Origin: Niastella koreensis GR20-10
Lineage (GTDB): Bacteria > Bacteroidota > Bacteroidia > Chitinophagales > Chitinophagaceae
DNA length: 64,000 nucleotides
Assembly (NCBI RefSeq): GCF_000246855.1
Contig: NC_016609.1
Span: 6,088,744-6,152,743 of the forward strand
Direction: 5' to 3'
This document shows, piece by piece, positions 9,904 through 18,095 of the stretch. The notes under the pieces were generated by a model that did no database searches, was not told the DNA's origin, and worked only from the letters and a program-made list of their open reading frames with translations. How positions within the stretch are numbered: position 1 is the first letter of the stretch; every line of letters begins with the position of its first letter. Made by a program: the position numbers and the translations under genes.

Positions 9904-10449
9904 TTACTGTGCGCGATCTTCTAATGCTTTGATCAAACCAGCCAGTTTGTTGCCAGCGTTCAGGCCGCTGATAACATTCTTTGCAGGTGATTGCAACAGA
10001 CCGATGATTTCCCCGATAAGGTCGTTTTTGCTTTTCAGGGTAGCCAGGGTAGCCAGTTGATTGTCGCCCATGAAAACATCACCATCGATAAAGGCGGCTT
10101 TCAGTTCGGGTTTCAGCTTAATGTCTTTTTTACCTTTACCATAGGCATCACGGAAGTCGCTGAGGATCAGCGCTGGTTCCTTGGCATTCTCACTGAACAT
10201 AATAGCAGTTACGCCGTTCAGTGAATCAAACATGCCAGCATACCTTTTTTCGTCCAGGGCTTCTAAAGCCTTGCGAATGAGGGTATTTTTGGCCACTCTC
10301 ATTTCAACTTTCTTATTGAAACATACCCGGCGCAGGTTACCTACCTGTGCAACGGTCAATGATTCTGTATTGGTAACATAGAAATTGTTGTATTGAGAAA
10401 ACTTCTCCTTCAATACTTCAATTACTTCGTTTTTTTCCTGTTTTGTCAT
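9904..10449 (-). CDS. rplJ: 50S ribosomal protein L10
   Basis: Base of the L7/L12 stalk, binding 23S rRNA and the L7/L12 dimers, and an autoregulator of its operon in other bacteria. It has 181 residues, normal length. The N-terminal segment MTKQEKNEVIEVLKEKFSQY, the LRRVCFNKKVEMRVAKNTLIRKALE block (about residues 38-63) and the C-terminal helix for L12 binding (AGNKLAGLIKALEDRAQ) are seen. The gap from rplA is 70 bases and includes a short CCGG hairpin and a GGTTCAA-type motif shared with the rplK leader. Confidence 0.97.
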   Translation of the reverse strand: MTKQEKNEVIEVLKEKFSQYNNFYVTNTESLTVAQVGNLRRVCFNKKVEMRVAKNTLIRKALEALDEKRYAGMFDSLNGVTAIMFSENAKEPALILSDFRDAYGKGKKDIKLKPELKAAFIDGDVFMGDNQLATLATLKSKNDLIGEIIGLLQSPAKNVISGLNAGNKLAGLIKALEDRAQ

Positions 10450-10519
10450 AACGCTAAATTTTTATTGGTTCAACTCATAACCCCGGTTTACCGGAACTAC
10501 TTCGTCGCGTTATTAAAGT

Positions 10520-11215
10520 TTAGTTCATTAAAGATTTTGTGTCAACTGCAATTGCAGGGCTCATAGAACTTGCCATGAACACGCTTTTCAGGTAAGTACC
10601 TTTTGCAGAAGAAGGCTTTGCCTTTACAATTGCATCGATCAGCTGATGGCTGTTCTCAGCAATTTTCTCAGGGCTGAAGCTTACGCGGCCGATAGAAGCG
10701 TGGATGATACCAGCTTTATCAACCTTGAAGGCGATTTTACCACCTTTCATATCATTTACAGCTGCAGCTACATCATTGGTAACAGTACCTGTTTTAGGGT
10801 TAGGCATCAGGTTACGGGGACCTAAGATCTTACCCAGTTTACCAATTTTAGGCATCACTGAAGGCGTAGCGATGATAACGTCTACGTCAGTCCAGCCACC
10901 TTCAATTTTTTGAACAAACTCATCCAGGCCAACAAAATCGGCGCCGGCTGCTTTTGCATCAGCTTCTTTATCGGGCGTACATAATACCAGTACTTTTTTG
11001 GTTTTACCAGTACCATGAGGCAGGATAACGGTACCACGAATAGCCTGATCGGCTTTCTTGGGGTCAACACCCAAACGGATGTGAAGGTCTACCGATGCAT
11101 CAAACTTGGTTGTATTAACGGTTTTCACGATAGAGGAAGCCTCTTTCAGTGAATACACTTTATTTTTATCGACTTTCGCGTCGACTGCTTTTCTTTTTTT
11201 AGGAACTCTTGCCAT
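10520..11215 (-). CDS. rplA: 50S ribosomal protein L1
   Basis: Component of the mobile L1 stalk near the E site and a translational repressor of the L11-L1 mRNA in many bacteria. It has 231 residues, normal length. Signature blocks are present: [30 protein letters not shown] (in pieces, residues 46-75) and [21 protein letters not shown] (residues about 126-146). It lies 43 bases after rplK, consistent with cotranscription. Confidence 0.98.
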   Translation of the reverse strand: MARVPKKRKAVDAKVDKNKVYSLKEASSIVKTVNTTKFDASVDLHIRLGVDPKKADQAIRGTVILPHGTGKTKKVLVLCTPDKEADAKAAGADFVGLDEFVQKIEGGWTDVDVIIATPSVMPKIGKLGKILGPRNLMPNPKTGTVTNDVAAAVNDMKGGKIAFKVDKAGIIHASIGRVSFSPEKIAENSHQLIDAIVKAKPSSAKGTYLKSVFMASSMSPAIAVDTKSLMN

Positions 11216-11258
11216 TGTAATTCAGTTTTACGACCCGCGTTACCGGGACAGTGAACAA

Positions 11259-11702
11259 TTAATTTTCCCAGGGAGCTTTACCATCTACGGTAAGACCCAT
11301 GCTGCGGGCTGTACCAGCCACCATACGCATAGCACTTTCCAGGGTGAAACAATTCAGGTCGGGCATTTTGTCTTTTGCAATAGCCTCTACCTGGTTCCAG
11401 TTCACTTTACCAACCTTATTACGGTTAGGCTCTTTAGAACCGCTTTGCAGTTTAGCAGCTTCCAGCAACTGAACGGCTGCAGGAGGAGTTTTAATTACAA
11501 ACTCGAACGATTTGTCGCTATAAACGGTGATTAATACGGGAAGTACTTTTCCCATTTTATCCTGCGTGCGGGCGTTGAATTGTTTGCAGAATTCCATGAT
11601 ATTGATACCCTTGGAACCCAGTGCAGGACCTACAGGAGGAGCCGGATTTGCCTGGCCGCCTTTTACCTGTAGCTTTACGAAGCCGGTAATTTCTTTTGCC
11701 AT
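11259..11702 (-). CDS. rplK: 50S ribosomal protein L11
   Basis: Forms the GTPase-associated centre with 23S rRNA and the L10-L12 stalk and is needed for the stringent response through RelA in other bacteria. It has 147 residues, the usual length. Visible signatures are [24 protein letters not shown] split near residues 8-31 and the C-terminal [17 protein letters not shown] (residues about 124-142). It is the first gene of the rplK-rplA-rplJ-rplL unit here, because nusG is 2 kb away behind its own terminator. Confidence 0.98.
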   Translation of the reverse strand: MAKEITGFVKLQVKGGQANPAPPVGPALGSKGINIMEFCKQFNARTQDKMGKVLPVLITVYSDKSFEFVIKTPPAAVQLLEAAKLQSGSKEPNRNKVGKVNWNQVEAIAKDKMPDLNCFTLESAMRMVAGTARSMGLTVDGKAPWEN

Positions 11703-11854
11703 GTTTACTGATTTATTGGTTCAAACGATGGTTCTCCCGTTAACCGGGATACTTGATCTCCCAAATTCTATCAACCGCCGAAGCATTTTGCGGAGGCGGT
11801 CTCCACCTTCGCTAAAGCTACGGTGGACGCTGAAAGAACTTTCTTTTGGGGACG

Positions 11855-11885
11855 CAAAGGTAAGATTATTTTTCAAAAAAGCAAT
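11855..11885 (-). promoter_or_regulatory. candidate rplK promoter
   Basis: Minus strand ATTG, 19 bases, TACCTTTG: the same two boxes and spacing as the candidate rpoB promoter. Transcription would start near 11850, giving a leader of about 145 bases with a CCCG/CGGG hairpin (11736-11748). Confidence 0.6.
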
Positions 11886-11930
11886 TCTTTTTCAGAACTG
11901 GAAAACCAGCCCAAATATACGATGGAAGCA

Positions 11931-12000
11931 GGTTTCGGGTTTAAAGTTTAAAGTTCAGGGTTCAAAGTTTAAAGTTCCAGGTTCTGGGTTCTATGTTCTA
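11931..12000. repeat. degenerate heptad array, unit RGTTYNR
   Basis: Ten consecutive 7-base units (for example agtttaa, agttcag, ggttcaa, agttcca, ggttctg) in strict register. It is the same unit type as the array at 52403-52514. Confidence 0.85.
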
Positions 12001-12022
12001 TGGTGGAGGCTTATTGTGTTCT

Positions 12023-12070
12023 TGGGTTATTAGGTTCGTAGGTTATTGGGTTCGTAGGTTAATGGGTTGA
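12023..12070. repeat. degenerate octad array, unit TRGGTTNN
   Basis: Six 8-base units in register (tgggttat, taggttcg, taggttat, tgggttcg, taggttaa, tgggttga). It lies close to the heptad array at 11931-12000. Confidence 0.8.
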
Positions 12071-12310
12071 CAGGCTTTTGAGGTTAGGCGTCATGGGTTA
12101 ATTAGTCCCTGGGGGCCGGTTGTCAACTACTCATTCGCCAAGGATCAGTAACCAGAAGTCATACTTCAACTCCCCTGGCCTGGTCACCGGCAGCCCGAAG
12201 CGCCAGAGCCGGGCAGCTCCATGCCGAACGCAGCCCGATTAAATGCGCAAGCCAGATGCATTCACAGGCAAGCTGTCTTGTGATCGGTTGTCCCAAGTAA
12301 GGTCTGCAGA

Positions 12311-12373
12311 GCTTATGGCTTGCAGCTTACGGCTTGCGGCTTACAGCTTACGGCTTGCTGCTTGCAGCTTGTA
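12311..12373. repeat. degenerate heptad array, unit GCTTRYN
   Basis: Nine 7-base units without interruption (gcttatg, gcttgca, gcttacg, gcttgcg, gcttaca, gcttacg, gcttgct, gcttgca, gcttgta). GCTT is invariant while the last three positions vary, mostly by transitions. Confidence 0.9.
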
Positions 12374-12444
12374 CCCGTAGCCTGCAATCGTAGTTCTACT
12401 GGCCCGGGCTATCAACATATGACTTTACACTGTCAGTTATTCTT

Positions 12445-12486
12445 CCTTTGCCCTTTGCCTTTCACCACTGCCAACTGCCTACTGCC
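12445..12486. repeat. degenerate heptad array, CCTTTGC to NACTGCC
   Basis: Six 7-base units (cctttgc, cctttgc, ctttcac, cactgcc, aactgcc, tactgcc). More diverged than its neighbours, but the register holds. Confidence 0.6.
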
Positions 12487-13012
12487 TTTCTCACTACCAT
12501 ACAAAACTCAACGTTATTTGAACCTGTACTACCTTTGTACCTGTCTGTTTACAGATCATTGAAGTATTACTGCCGGTTAAACGCTTTATTAAATTTCAAG
12601 TAACAATAAAGCATGCAGTAACCAGTGGCCAACAACGCAGCAATGACAGCTTTCATACAGGTATTTTCCGGCCTGTTTTAACAGCCAGCCTGCTTGTACC
12701 TCTGCTATTATCCCGGTCTGAAACCCAGTGCCAATAAGGGTTTAACTACAGTGAAGGGTTTAGACACAGTTTACCTGCTTGCATGGTGCCGGTTCATAGG
12801 GAACACATCATAATATCACGTAAATGATGGCCGGAATTTTGCAAGAACATGCTCATAATACAGCCTGGTTACCCTTCATAAAGGGCTATCACTGTTAGCA
12901 AAAAGGGAGTAGTTTTTTATAATTTGAATTTTTATACGTAGCTTTTGCGTTTAATTAGTAATAACGCTTCTTCTTATAGAAATTAACCAACAACAAAAAA
13001 CACATCAACACT

Positions 13013-13603
13013 ATGGCCAAAGCAAAGAAAAAAGCAGCTAAAAAAGCAGCACCTAAGAAGGCAGCTAAGAAATCACCGGCCAAAAAAGCCGTGAAGAAGG
13101 CTGCAAAAAAAGCTGCCAAGAAAGCTGCTAAAAAAGCCGCTCCTAAGAAAGTAGCAAAGAAAGCAGTGAAAAAAGCCGCCAAGAAAGCCGCTCCTAAAAA
13201 AGCAGCAAAGAAGGCCGCTAAGAAAGCAGCTAAAAAAGCAGCGCCCAAAAAGGCCGCAAAAAAAGCCGCTAAGAAAGTTGCTTCAAAAGCGCCCGTTAAA
13301 AAGGCAGCTAAAAAAGCAGCCCCTAAAAAGAAAAGAGCTGTATCAAAACCAGTCGCTGAATCTGTTCAGGACGAACCCATCATTATTGCTCCTGTAATGG
13401 AAGAGGATGATGAAATGGAAACAGACACTGACGTTGATACAGATGTTGATACTGATGATGCTGATGACAACGACGATATAGAAGTTGAAATCGACGAAGT
13501 AGAAATTGAAGTGGATGCCGATGACAACGAAAATGCTGAAGAATCTGTTGAAGACGACATGGACGATGAAGATGATGAGGATGATGAAGACGAGCAGATG
13601 TAA
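13013..13603 (+). CDS. histone H1-like lysine-rich protein with acidic tail
   Basis: A 196-residue protein with two opposite halves. Residues 1 to about 110 are Lys/Ala/Pro repeats (AAKKAAPKK type), as in bacterial histone H1-like and AlgP-like DNA-binding proteins. Residues about 120-196 are almost all Asp/Glu with few hydrophobics (ending DDEDDEDDEDEQM). The basic half should coat and compact DNA; the acidic half could mask it in cis or bind basic partners, as acidic tails do in HMGB-type proteins (analogy only). It is the only plus-strand gene inside the nusG-rplK block and has its own terminator. No globular domain is visible. Low-complexity coding makes antisense frames look open; those are artefacts. 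Confidence 0.88.
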   Translation: MAKAKKKAAKKAAPKKAAKKSPAKKAVKKAAKKAAKKAAKKAAPKKVAKKAVKKAAKKAAPKKAAKKAAKKAAKKAAPKKAAKKAAKKVASKAPVKKAAKKAAPKKKRAVSKPVAESVQDEPIIIAPVMEEDDEMETDTDVDTDVDTDDADDNDDIEVEIDEVEIEVDADDNENAEESVEDDMDDEDDEDDEDEQM

Positions 13604-13638
13604 GCCAATCCAGGTGATTGACTTCAACCAAAAAGATT

Positions 13639-13667
13639 AACCTTTCCCGATCGAGGAAAGGTTTTTT
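13639..13667 (+). terminator. terminator of the H1-like gene
   Basis: Stem aacctttcc / ggaaaggtt with a 7-base loop, followed by TTTTTT on the plus strand, 36 bases after the stop codon. Confidence 0.85.
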
Positions 13668-13733
13668 CTTGCCCAAACGTTTCCGGCCAACCGCTTTTTA
13701 TCAGCCATTTTCATTGGGGAATGCGCATAAAAA

Positions 13734-13759
13734 AAACATCCGCCCTGAGGCAGATGTTT
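13734..13759 (-). terminator. terminator of the secE-nusG transcript
   Basis: On the minus strand an 11-pair stem (one G-U pair) with a 4-base loop is followed by eight T. It lies 25 bases after the nusG stop, so nusG is not read through into rplK. Confidence 0.88.
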
Positions 13760-13783
13760 TACAAGTATTTTATGAACGAGGTC

Positions 13784-14350
13784 TTAACTTAATTTTTCAA
13801 CCTGCATGTAGTTCAGCTCCACCGGCGTTGAACGGCCGAAGATCTTCACTGTTACTTTTAACTTCTTCTTCTCGTCGTTCACTTCTTCAATGATACCATT
13901 AAAGTCGTTGAAAGGCCCTTCTATGATCTTGATGGTTTCACCAACAATAAACGGCTCACTCATGCTCACCCCACCGGTTTCGGCCATTTCATCCATTTTA
14001 CCGAGCATTTTATTTACCTCGGCCTTACGCAGGGCAATAGGATTTTCCTTACCCAGAAAATGGATCACATTAGTAGTATTCTTAATGGCTTCGCGTAAAT
14101 CGTCAGAAAGTTTATTTTCCAGCACTTCAATCATTACATAGCCTGGGTAATAGTTTCTTTCACGCATTACCTTCTTGCCATTCTGCACTTTATAAACCTT
14201 TTCCACAGGAAGAAACACTTGCTTCACTACCTCGCCCCATCCACCGCGGGAAATCTCCTTGTCAAGGTACTCTTTTACCTTGCGCTCCTTGCCGCTCACT
14301 ACCCGCAGCACATACCATTTAGTTTCTTGTTGTTGAATTGCTTGTTCCAT
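13784..14350 (-). CDS. nusG: transcription termination/antitermination factor NusG
   Basis: Binds RNA polymerase and couples transcription to Rho or the ribosome. It has 188 residues from the chosen start MEQAIQQQETKWYVLRVVSG. The NGN domain (KWYVLRVVSGKERKV through FLGKENPIAL, about residues 11-110) and C-terminal KOW domain (GETIKIIEGPFNDFNGIIEEV, about 133-153) are both present. An upstream in-frame ATG at 14410 would overlap secE and add 20 unrelated residues, so the start at 14350, two bases after the secE stop, is preferred. Confidence 0.96.
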   Translation of the reverse strand: MEQAIQQQETKWYVLRVVSGKERKVKEYLDKEISRGGWGEVVKQVFLPVEKVYKVQNGKKVMRERNYYPGYVMIEVLENKLSDDLREAIKNTTNVIHFLGKENPIALRKAEVNKMLGKMDEMAETGGVSMSEPFIVGETIKIIEGPFNDFNGIIEEVNDEKKKLKVTVKIFGRSTPVELNYMQVEKLS

Positions 14351-14352
14351 TA

Positions 14353-14550
14353 TTAAAATAGTGAATATAGTTGATGAAGCATCCACTGGGCAACCAGGTC
14401 CATAAACCAAACCACTCCGGTGATCAACAAGGTAGCTACCAGCACAATAACTGTAGACTGCTGTAATTGCGTCCAGGTAGGCCAGGTGACCTTTTCAACC
14501 AATTCCCGGTATGATTCCCTGAGGTAAGTTGATATTTTGTTCATATTCAA
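14353..14550 (-). CDS. secE: preprotein translocase subunit SecE
   Basis: Small essential membrane subunit of SecYEG. The 65 residues contain the amphipathic conserved stretch (YLRESYRELVEKVTWPTW, residues 8-25) followed by one transmembrane helix (about residues 33-55). Its place between tRNA-Trp and nusG is the standard bacterial arrangement. Confidence 0.96.
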   Translation of the reverse strand: MNMNKISTYLRESYRELVEKVTWPTWTQLQQSTVIVLVATLLITGVVWFMDLVAQWMLHQLYSLF

Positions 14551-14570
14551 AGAATTAGAAAATAACCTAG

Positions 14571-14641
14571 CACGGGCACAAGGATTCGAACCCTGATCAA
14601 AGGTTTTGGAGACCTCTATTCTACCGTTGAACTATGCCCGT
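14571..14641 (-). tRNA. tRNA-Trp (CCA)
   Basis: Cloverleaf with acceptor ACGGGCA/TGCCCGT, discriminator G, anticodon loop CTCCAAA, and T-loop TTCGAAT. It lies between tuf and secE, as in many Bacteroidota. The 3' CCA is not encoded. Confidence 0.95.
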
Positions 14642-14737
14642 AGAAAGCAAAGTACCTGGAACAAATAAGGCCCAAGTACTTTGCAAATATACTAAACGCT
14701 TACCACTCAATGCCCATTTTCAGGGCCGATGGGGCGA

Positions 14738-15925
14738 TTATTTCAGGATTTCAGTAACCTGACCGGCACCTACTGTACGTCCACCTTCACGGATCGCGAA
14801 TTTCAAACCTTTTTCCATCGCGATAGGTTGGATCAGTTTTACATGCAGGTTGGTGTTATCACCAGGCATTACCATCTCAGTACCAGCTGGTAATTCTACT
14901 TCACCGGTAACGTCAGTAGTACGGAAGTAGAACTGAGGACGATATTTGTTGAAGAATGGAGTATGACGTCCACCTTCTTCTTTGCTCAGTACGTAAACTT
15001 CACCTCTGAACTCAGTGTGAGGAGTGATAGAACCTGGTTTTACGATTACCATACCGCGACGGATATCTTTTTTATCGATACCGCGTAACAGCAGACCAGC
15101 ATTATCACCAGCTTCACCTTCATCCAACAATTTACGGAACATTTCCACACCAGTTACAGTAGAAACGATTGGTTTTTCAACCAGACCTACGATTTCTACA
15201 CCTTCACCTACTTTAATACGACCTCTCTCGATACGGCCAGTAGCAACAGTACCACGACCAGTAATAGAGAATACGTCTTCAACTGACATCAGGAATGGTT
15301 GGTCAACCGGACGAGGAGGCAGAGGAATGTAAGTATCTACTGCTTCCATCAGTTCCAATACACCTTTAACCCATTTTTCTTCACCAGCCAGAGCGCCGGT
15401 TGCAGAACCTTTGATGATAGGAGTATTGTCGCCGTCGAAACCGTAGAAGCTTAACAGCTCGCGGATTTCCATTTCAACCAGCTCCAGTAACTCTGGATCA
15501 TCAACCAGGTCAACTTTATTCATGAATACCACCATTTTAGGAACGCCTACCTGACGAGCAAGCAGGATGTGTTCTTTAGTTTGGGGCATAGGACCATCTG
15601 TAGCAGCCACAACCAGAATAGCACCATCCATCTGTGCAGCACCAGTGATCATGTTCTTCACATAGTCAGCGTGACCAGGGCAATCCACGTGTGCATAGTG
15701 ACGATTCGCAGTTTGATATTCCACGTGCGCGGTGTTAATTGTGATACCACGCTCTTTTTCTTCAGGAGCTGCGTCGATTTCGTCATATTTTTTTGCCGTG
15801 GCCAGACCTGACTTAGCCAGGATGGTAGTGATAGCGGCAGTTAAAGTGGTTTTACCGTGGTCAATGTGACCGATAGTACCAACGTTAACGTGAGGTTTAT
15901 CCCTCTTGAAAGTCTCTTTTGACAT
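14738..15925 (-). CDS. tuf: translation elongation factor Tu
   Basis: GTPase that delivers aminoacyl-tRNA to the ribosome. It has 395 residues, full length. The P-loop GHIDHGKT (residues 18-25), DCPGH (about 80-84), NKVD (about 135-138) and domain 2/3 signatures ([13 protein letters not shown]) are all present. It follows the tRNA array on the same strand and precedes tRNA-Trp-secE-nusG. I see no clear terminator after it. Confidence 0.99.
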   Translation of the reverse strand: MSKETFKRDKPHVNVGTIGHIDHGKTTLTAAITTILAKSGLATAKKYDEIDAAPEEKERGITINTAHVEYQTANRHYAHVDCPGHADYVKNMITGAAQMDGAILVVAATDGPMPQTKEHILLARQVGVPKMVVFMNKVDLVDDPELLELVEMEIRELLSFYGFDGDNTPIIKGSATGALAGEEKWVKGVLELMEAVDTYIPLPPRPVDQPFLMSVEDVFSITGRGTVATGRIERGRIKVGEGVEIVGLVEKPIVSTVTGVEMFRKLLDEGEAGDNAGLLLRGIDKKDIRRGMVIVKPGSITPHTEFRGEVYVLSKEEGGRHTPFFNKYRPQFYFRTTDVTGEVELPAGTEMVMPGDNTNLHVKLIQPIAMEKGLKFAIREGGRTVGAGQVTEILK

Positions 15926-16183
15926 CGTTATCTGTTTTTAGTTGTGGTGTTTATAATTTATTAAAACCATCCTTTATGCTCCTTGCAGAGTAAAAGGATT
16001 TTATGTATCCAGCACCGGAAAGCCTATGAAGCTTCCGTTGCGTCGCACACTTCATCTTTAGTTCTATACTCAGCTATCTCCTCTTTCCGGTACCCTCCGG
16101 TCAGCTGCCGATATAGTATTATTCAAATAACTTCTAAGGTGTTGGCGAACTTAATCGCAAAATAACCTTTCAAAAATCTAATG

Positions 16184-16256
16184 AGCCGTTAGTGAGAATC
16201 GAACTCACGACCTTCCCGATTACCATCGGGATGCTCTGCCATTGAGCTATTACAAC
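16184..16256 (-). pseudogene. decayed tRNA-Thr copy A with palindromic anticodon arm
   Basis: The 3' half (T arm GTGAGTTCGATTCTCAC, acceptor TAACGGC, discriminator T) is identical to the intact tRNA-Thr(GGT) at 16380-16451. The D arm is nearly intact. The 5' acceptor side is altered (GTTGTAA) and the anticodon arm is replaced by tcccgat-ggta-atcggga, one base longer than normal and self-complementary. With this arm it is unlikely to decode threonine. Confidence 0.8.
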
Positions 16257-16283
16257 TTCCAAAAACCTTTCAAAAATCTAATG

Positions 16284-16355
16284 AGCCGTTAGTGAGAATC
16301 AAACTCAGCGACCTTCCCGATTACCATCGGGATGCTCTACCTGAGCTACAACTTT
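16284..16355 (-). pseudogene. decayed tRNA-Thr copy B with palindromic anticodon arm
   Basis: Shares its 3' end and 30 flanking bases with copy A and with the intact tRNA-Thr(GGT). The D loop has lost two bases, the 5' acceptor reads AAAGTTG (three mismatches against TAACGGC), and the T arm has changes. The anticodon arm is the same tcccgat-ggta-atcggga palindrome as in copy A. Confidence 0.8.
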
Positions 16356-16379
16356 CATCAACATTTCAAAAATCTAATG

Positions 16380-16451
<72 letters not shown>

Positions 16452-16489
16452 TGATAGGTTTGTGAGGCTAAAAAACCTAAAACCCAAAG

Positions 16490-16562
16490 AGCGGAAGACG
16501 AGGTTCGAACCCGCGACCTACAGCTTGGAAGGCTGTCGCTCTACCAACTGAGCTACTTCCGC
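16490..16562 (-). tRNA. tRNA-Gly (TCC)
   Basis: Acceptor GCGGAAG/CTTCCGC, anticodon stem ACAGC/GCTGT with loop CTTCCAA, T loop TTCGAAC. Part of the array upstream of tuf. Confidence 0.95.
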
Positions 16563-16668
16563 ATTTTAGTGAGCCAATTAGCCTAAGCTAATAACCCAAT
16601 TGAAAAAGAACTTAACACTAAACAACCCGCCTTTTCCGCCGGTTGGCGGATCGGCGGGCGAATGTCAG

Positions 16669-16751
16669 TGGGCAGGAGAGGAGTCGAACCTCTGAAGTCG
16701 AAAGACAGCGGATTTACAGTCCGCCCCATTTGGCCACTCTGGAACCTGCCC
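16669..16751 (-). tRNA. tRNA-Tyr (GTA)
   Basis: An 83-base type II tRNA with a long variable arm. Acceptor GGGCAGG/CCTGCCC, discriminator A, anticodon loop CTGTAAA, T loop TTCGACT. A GC-rich inverted repeat (16629-16660) separates it from tRNA-Gly. Confidence 0.95.
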
Positions 16752-16789
16752 GGATATATACCAAATGAAAATTGCAACCTAAATTGCTG

Positions 16790-16862
16790 AGCCACTTGTC
16801 GGAGTCGAACCAACGACCTACTGATTACAAATCAGTTGCTCTACCAACTGAGCTAAAGTGGC
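16790..16862 (-). tRNA. tRNA-Thr (TGT)
   Basis: Acceptor GCCACTT/AAGTGGC, anticodon stem ACTGA/TCAGT with loop TTTGTAA, T loop TTCGACT. First intact tRNA in transcription order. Confidence 0.95.
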
Positions 16863-16884
16863 ATATATTCTATCAAAAAACTTA

Positions 16885-16950
16885 ACACTTTTCGGAACCA
16901 ACCTTCGACCTTCCCGATACATCGGGATGCTCTACCAGCTGAAGAAGTGA
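16885..16950 (-). pseudogene. decayed tRNA-Thr(TGT) copy D with palindromic anticodon arm
   Basis: Resembles the neighbouring tRNA-Thr(TGT): TGGTAGAGCA of the D arm, AGGTCG, and CACTT/AAGTG of the acceptor remain. D-stem bases are lost, the T arm is disturbed and the anticodon arm is tcccgat-gt-atcggga. The 20 bases after tRNA-Thr(TGT) (16864-16883) recur exactly at 16953-16972, showing that the copy arose by tandem duplication. Confidence 0.75.
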
Positions 16951-17072
16951 TTTATATTCTATCAAAAAACTTTCAATTTACCCCTCAAAACACCCGGCAA
17001 ATTAATTGAAACTCAACCTAGTGTAGTGCCTCTCTCGCCTCATTTTCGCACCCTCTATTTTTTGAGGGATGG

Positions 17073-17103
17073 CAAAGGTAGGAGAATTTGTGTAACGGAA
17101 AAA
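17073..17103 (-). promoter_or_regulatory. candidate promoter of the tRNA-tuf array
   Basis: Minus strand TTTT, 19 bases, TACCTTTG, one base off the TTTG/TAnnTTTG consensus and with the same downstream box as the rplK and rpoB candidates. It lies about 120 bases upstream of the first tRNA-like copy. Confidence 0.45.
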
Positions 17104-17399
17104 TTTTGGAGAAGTTTTTTTTTTCTAGTTTTCAACGATTTGCAAAATCTTTCAAGGAACACCGTTATGCAGCTGCAAATGTGCCGCTTTACTTGGAATT
17201 TTCAATGAAAAAGAGTTTAAAAAATTGCCGGCGCCATTCCTGGTTCGTTCCATGACTACACCTAAACCACCCCATTTACAACCCTTTTACAGGGTACGGG
17301 GGTTGTAAATAGGTAGTAAAAAGGTAGTATTTCGCTGGTAAAGGGATAGTGTTGGAATGTGTTGGAAGGAAGGAATACCGAAGGTGCATGGGCATAAAA

Positions 17400-17424
17400 A
17401 AAACCTCCCCGAGGGGGAGGTTTT
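17400..17424 (-). terminator. terminator of hpf
   Basis: Stem aaaacctcccc / ggggaggtttt with a 3-base loop, followed on the minus strand by a T run. It sits about 50 bases past the hpf stop. Confidence 0.88.
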
Positions 17425-17476
17425 AGAAGGTGAACTAAGGTATAAATTCTGAAATAATGTTTTGAGCGATCACAAC

Positions 17477-17776
17477 TCAGGCAGCTTGCTTTTCCTTTTG
17501 TCTCTTTACCTGGCTAACCAACGATTCCAGGGCTGTATCAAATGACTCTTCAAACGATTTGGAACTTGATTTCACAAAAAACTGGTGACGTGGGACCTGT
17601 ACTCTTATTTCTGCGACTTTGTCTTTTATTGTATGTACTACATTATCCAACTTCAGGTATACGTCAACCTTGATAATGCGGTCGTGAAAGGTATTAATTT
17701 TTTGAAGTTTACGATTAACATATTCGATCAATTTTGCATCAGCAGTAAACCGCACAGACTGAATGTTTACGTTCAT
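17477..17776 (-). CDS. hpf: ribosome hibernation-promoting factor, short form
   Basis: Small ribosome-binding protein (HPF/YfiA family) that stabilises inactive ribosomes in stationary phase. It has 99 residues, the short form without the dimerising C-terminal domain. It begins MNVNIQSVRFTADAKLIEYVNRKLQKI and contains the beta-alpha repeats with KVDVYLKLDN and VAEIRVQVPRHQFFV; basic residues run along helix 2. The rpsU-recombinase-hpf-tRNA-tuf order seen here groups it with translation genes. Confidence 0.93.
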   Translation of the reverse strand: MNVNIQSVRFTADAKLIEYVNRKLQKINTFHDRIIKVDVYLKLDNVVHTIKDKVAEIRVQVPRHQFFVKSSSKSFEESFDTALESLVSQVKRQKEKQAA

Positions 17777-18095
17777 AACAATCGCATTTTAACAGTGAAA
17801 CAATATTTAAACAATAAATGAAAGATCTGATTTTTTATACCACCATTATGTAGAGGGGAGCAAACAGGGAGGTGGTTTACATGAGGACTTCTATCTACTA
17901 CATAAGCACCATATTTAAGCTCTATGAAGATAATACAACGAGCCTGTATTTCCAAATTAAAAATGCCCCGTATTTGTCAAATAAATGTGCTTTACTACAA
18001 CAAAACCATTACCGGTCTATTAGCATTTCTTTAGCATCATTTATCAAACAATTATTATCATACCGCAATATGATCTTCGTTAGGTAAATGATCAT
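17777..18095. other. intergenic region between hpf and the recombinase gene
   Basis: About 320 AT-rich bases with no credible gene or RNA. It probably contains the hpf promoter, but I found no clear consensus match. Confidence 0.5.

Larger units (their letters stand above)
11886..13012. other. non-coding block upstream of the H1-like gene, rich in short tandem repeats
   Basis: About 1.1 kb without a credible gene. Open frames here are compositional artefacts of repeats. It contains four short tandem arrays (listed separately) and, near the right end, AT-rich sequence (TTTTTTATAATTTG at 12913-12926 and TAGCTTTTG at 12939-12947) that may hold the promoter of the H1-like gene but matches the phylum consensus only loosely. 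Confidence 0.7.
16951..17476. other. intergenic region between the tRNA array and hpf
   Basis: No gene seen. It holds the array promoter candidate, a 10-pair inverted repeat (tttacaaccc at 17275-17284 with gggttgtaaa at 17300-17309) of unknown role, and the hpf terminator. Confidence 0.6.

Noticed and set aside
12320-12562. 80-codon open frame on the plus strand
   Set aside because: It translates the GCTTRYN and CTGCC tandem arrays into Leu/Gln/Cys repeats; not a gene.
13343-13676. Antisense open frames in the acidic part of the H1-like gene (Ser-, His- or Ile/Val-rich)
   Set aside because: They arise from the repetitive GAT/GAC/GAA codons of the Asp/Glu tail and have no protein-like features.
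14351-14410. N-terminal 20-residue extension of NusG
   Set aside because: It overlaps secE and precedes the conserved N terminus; the start two bases after the secE stop is better.
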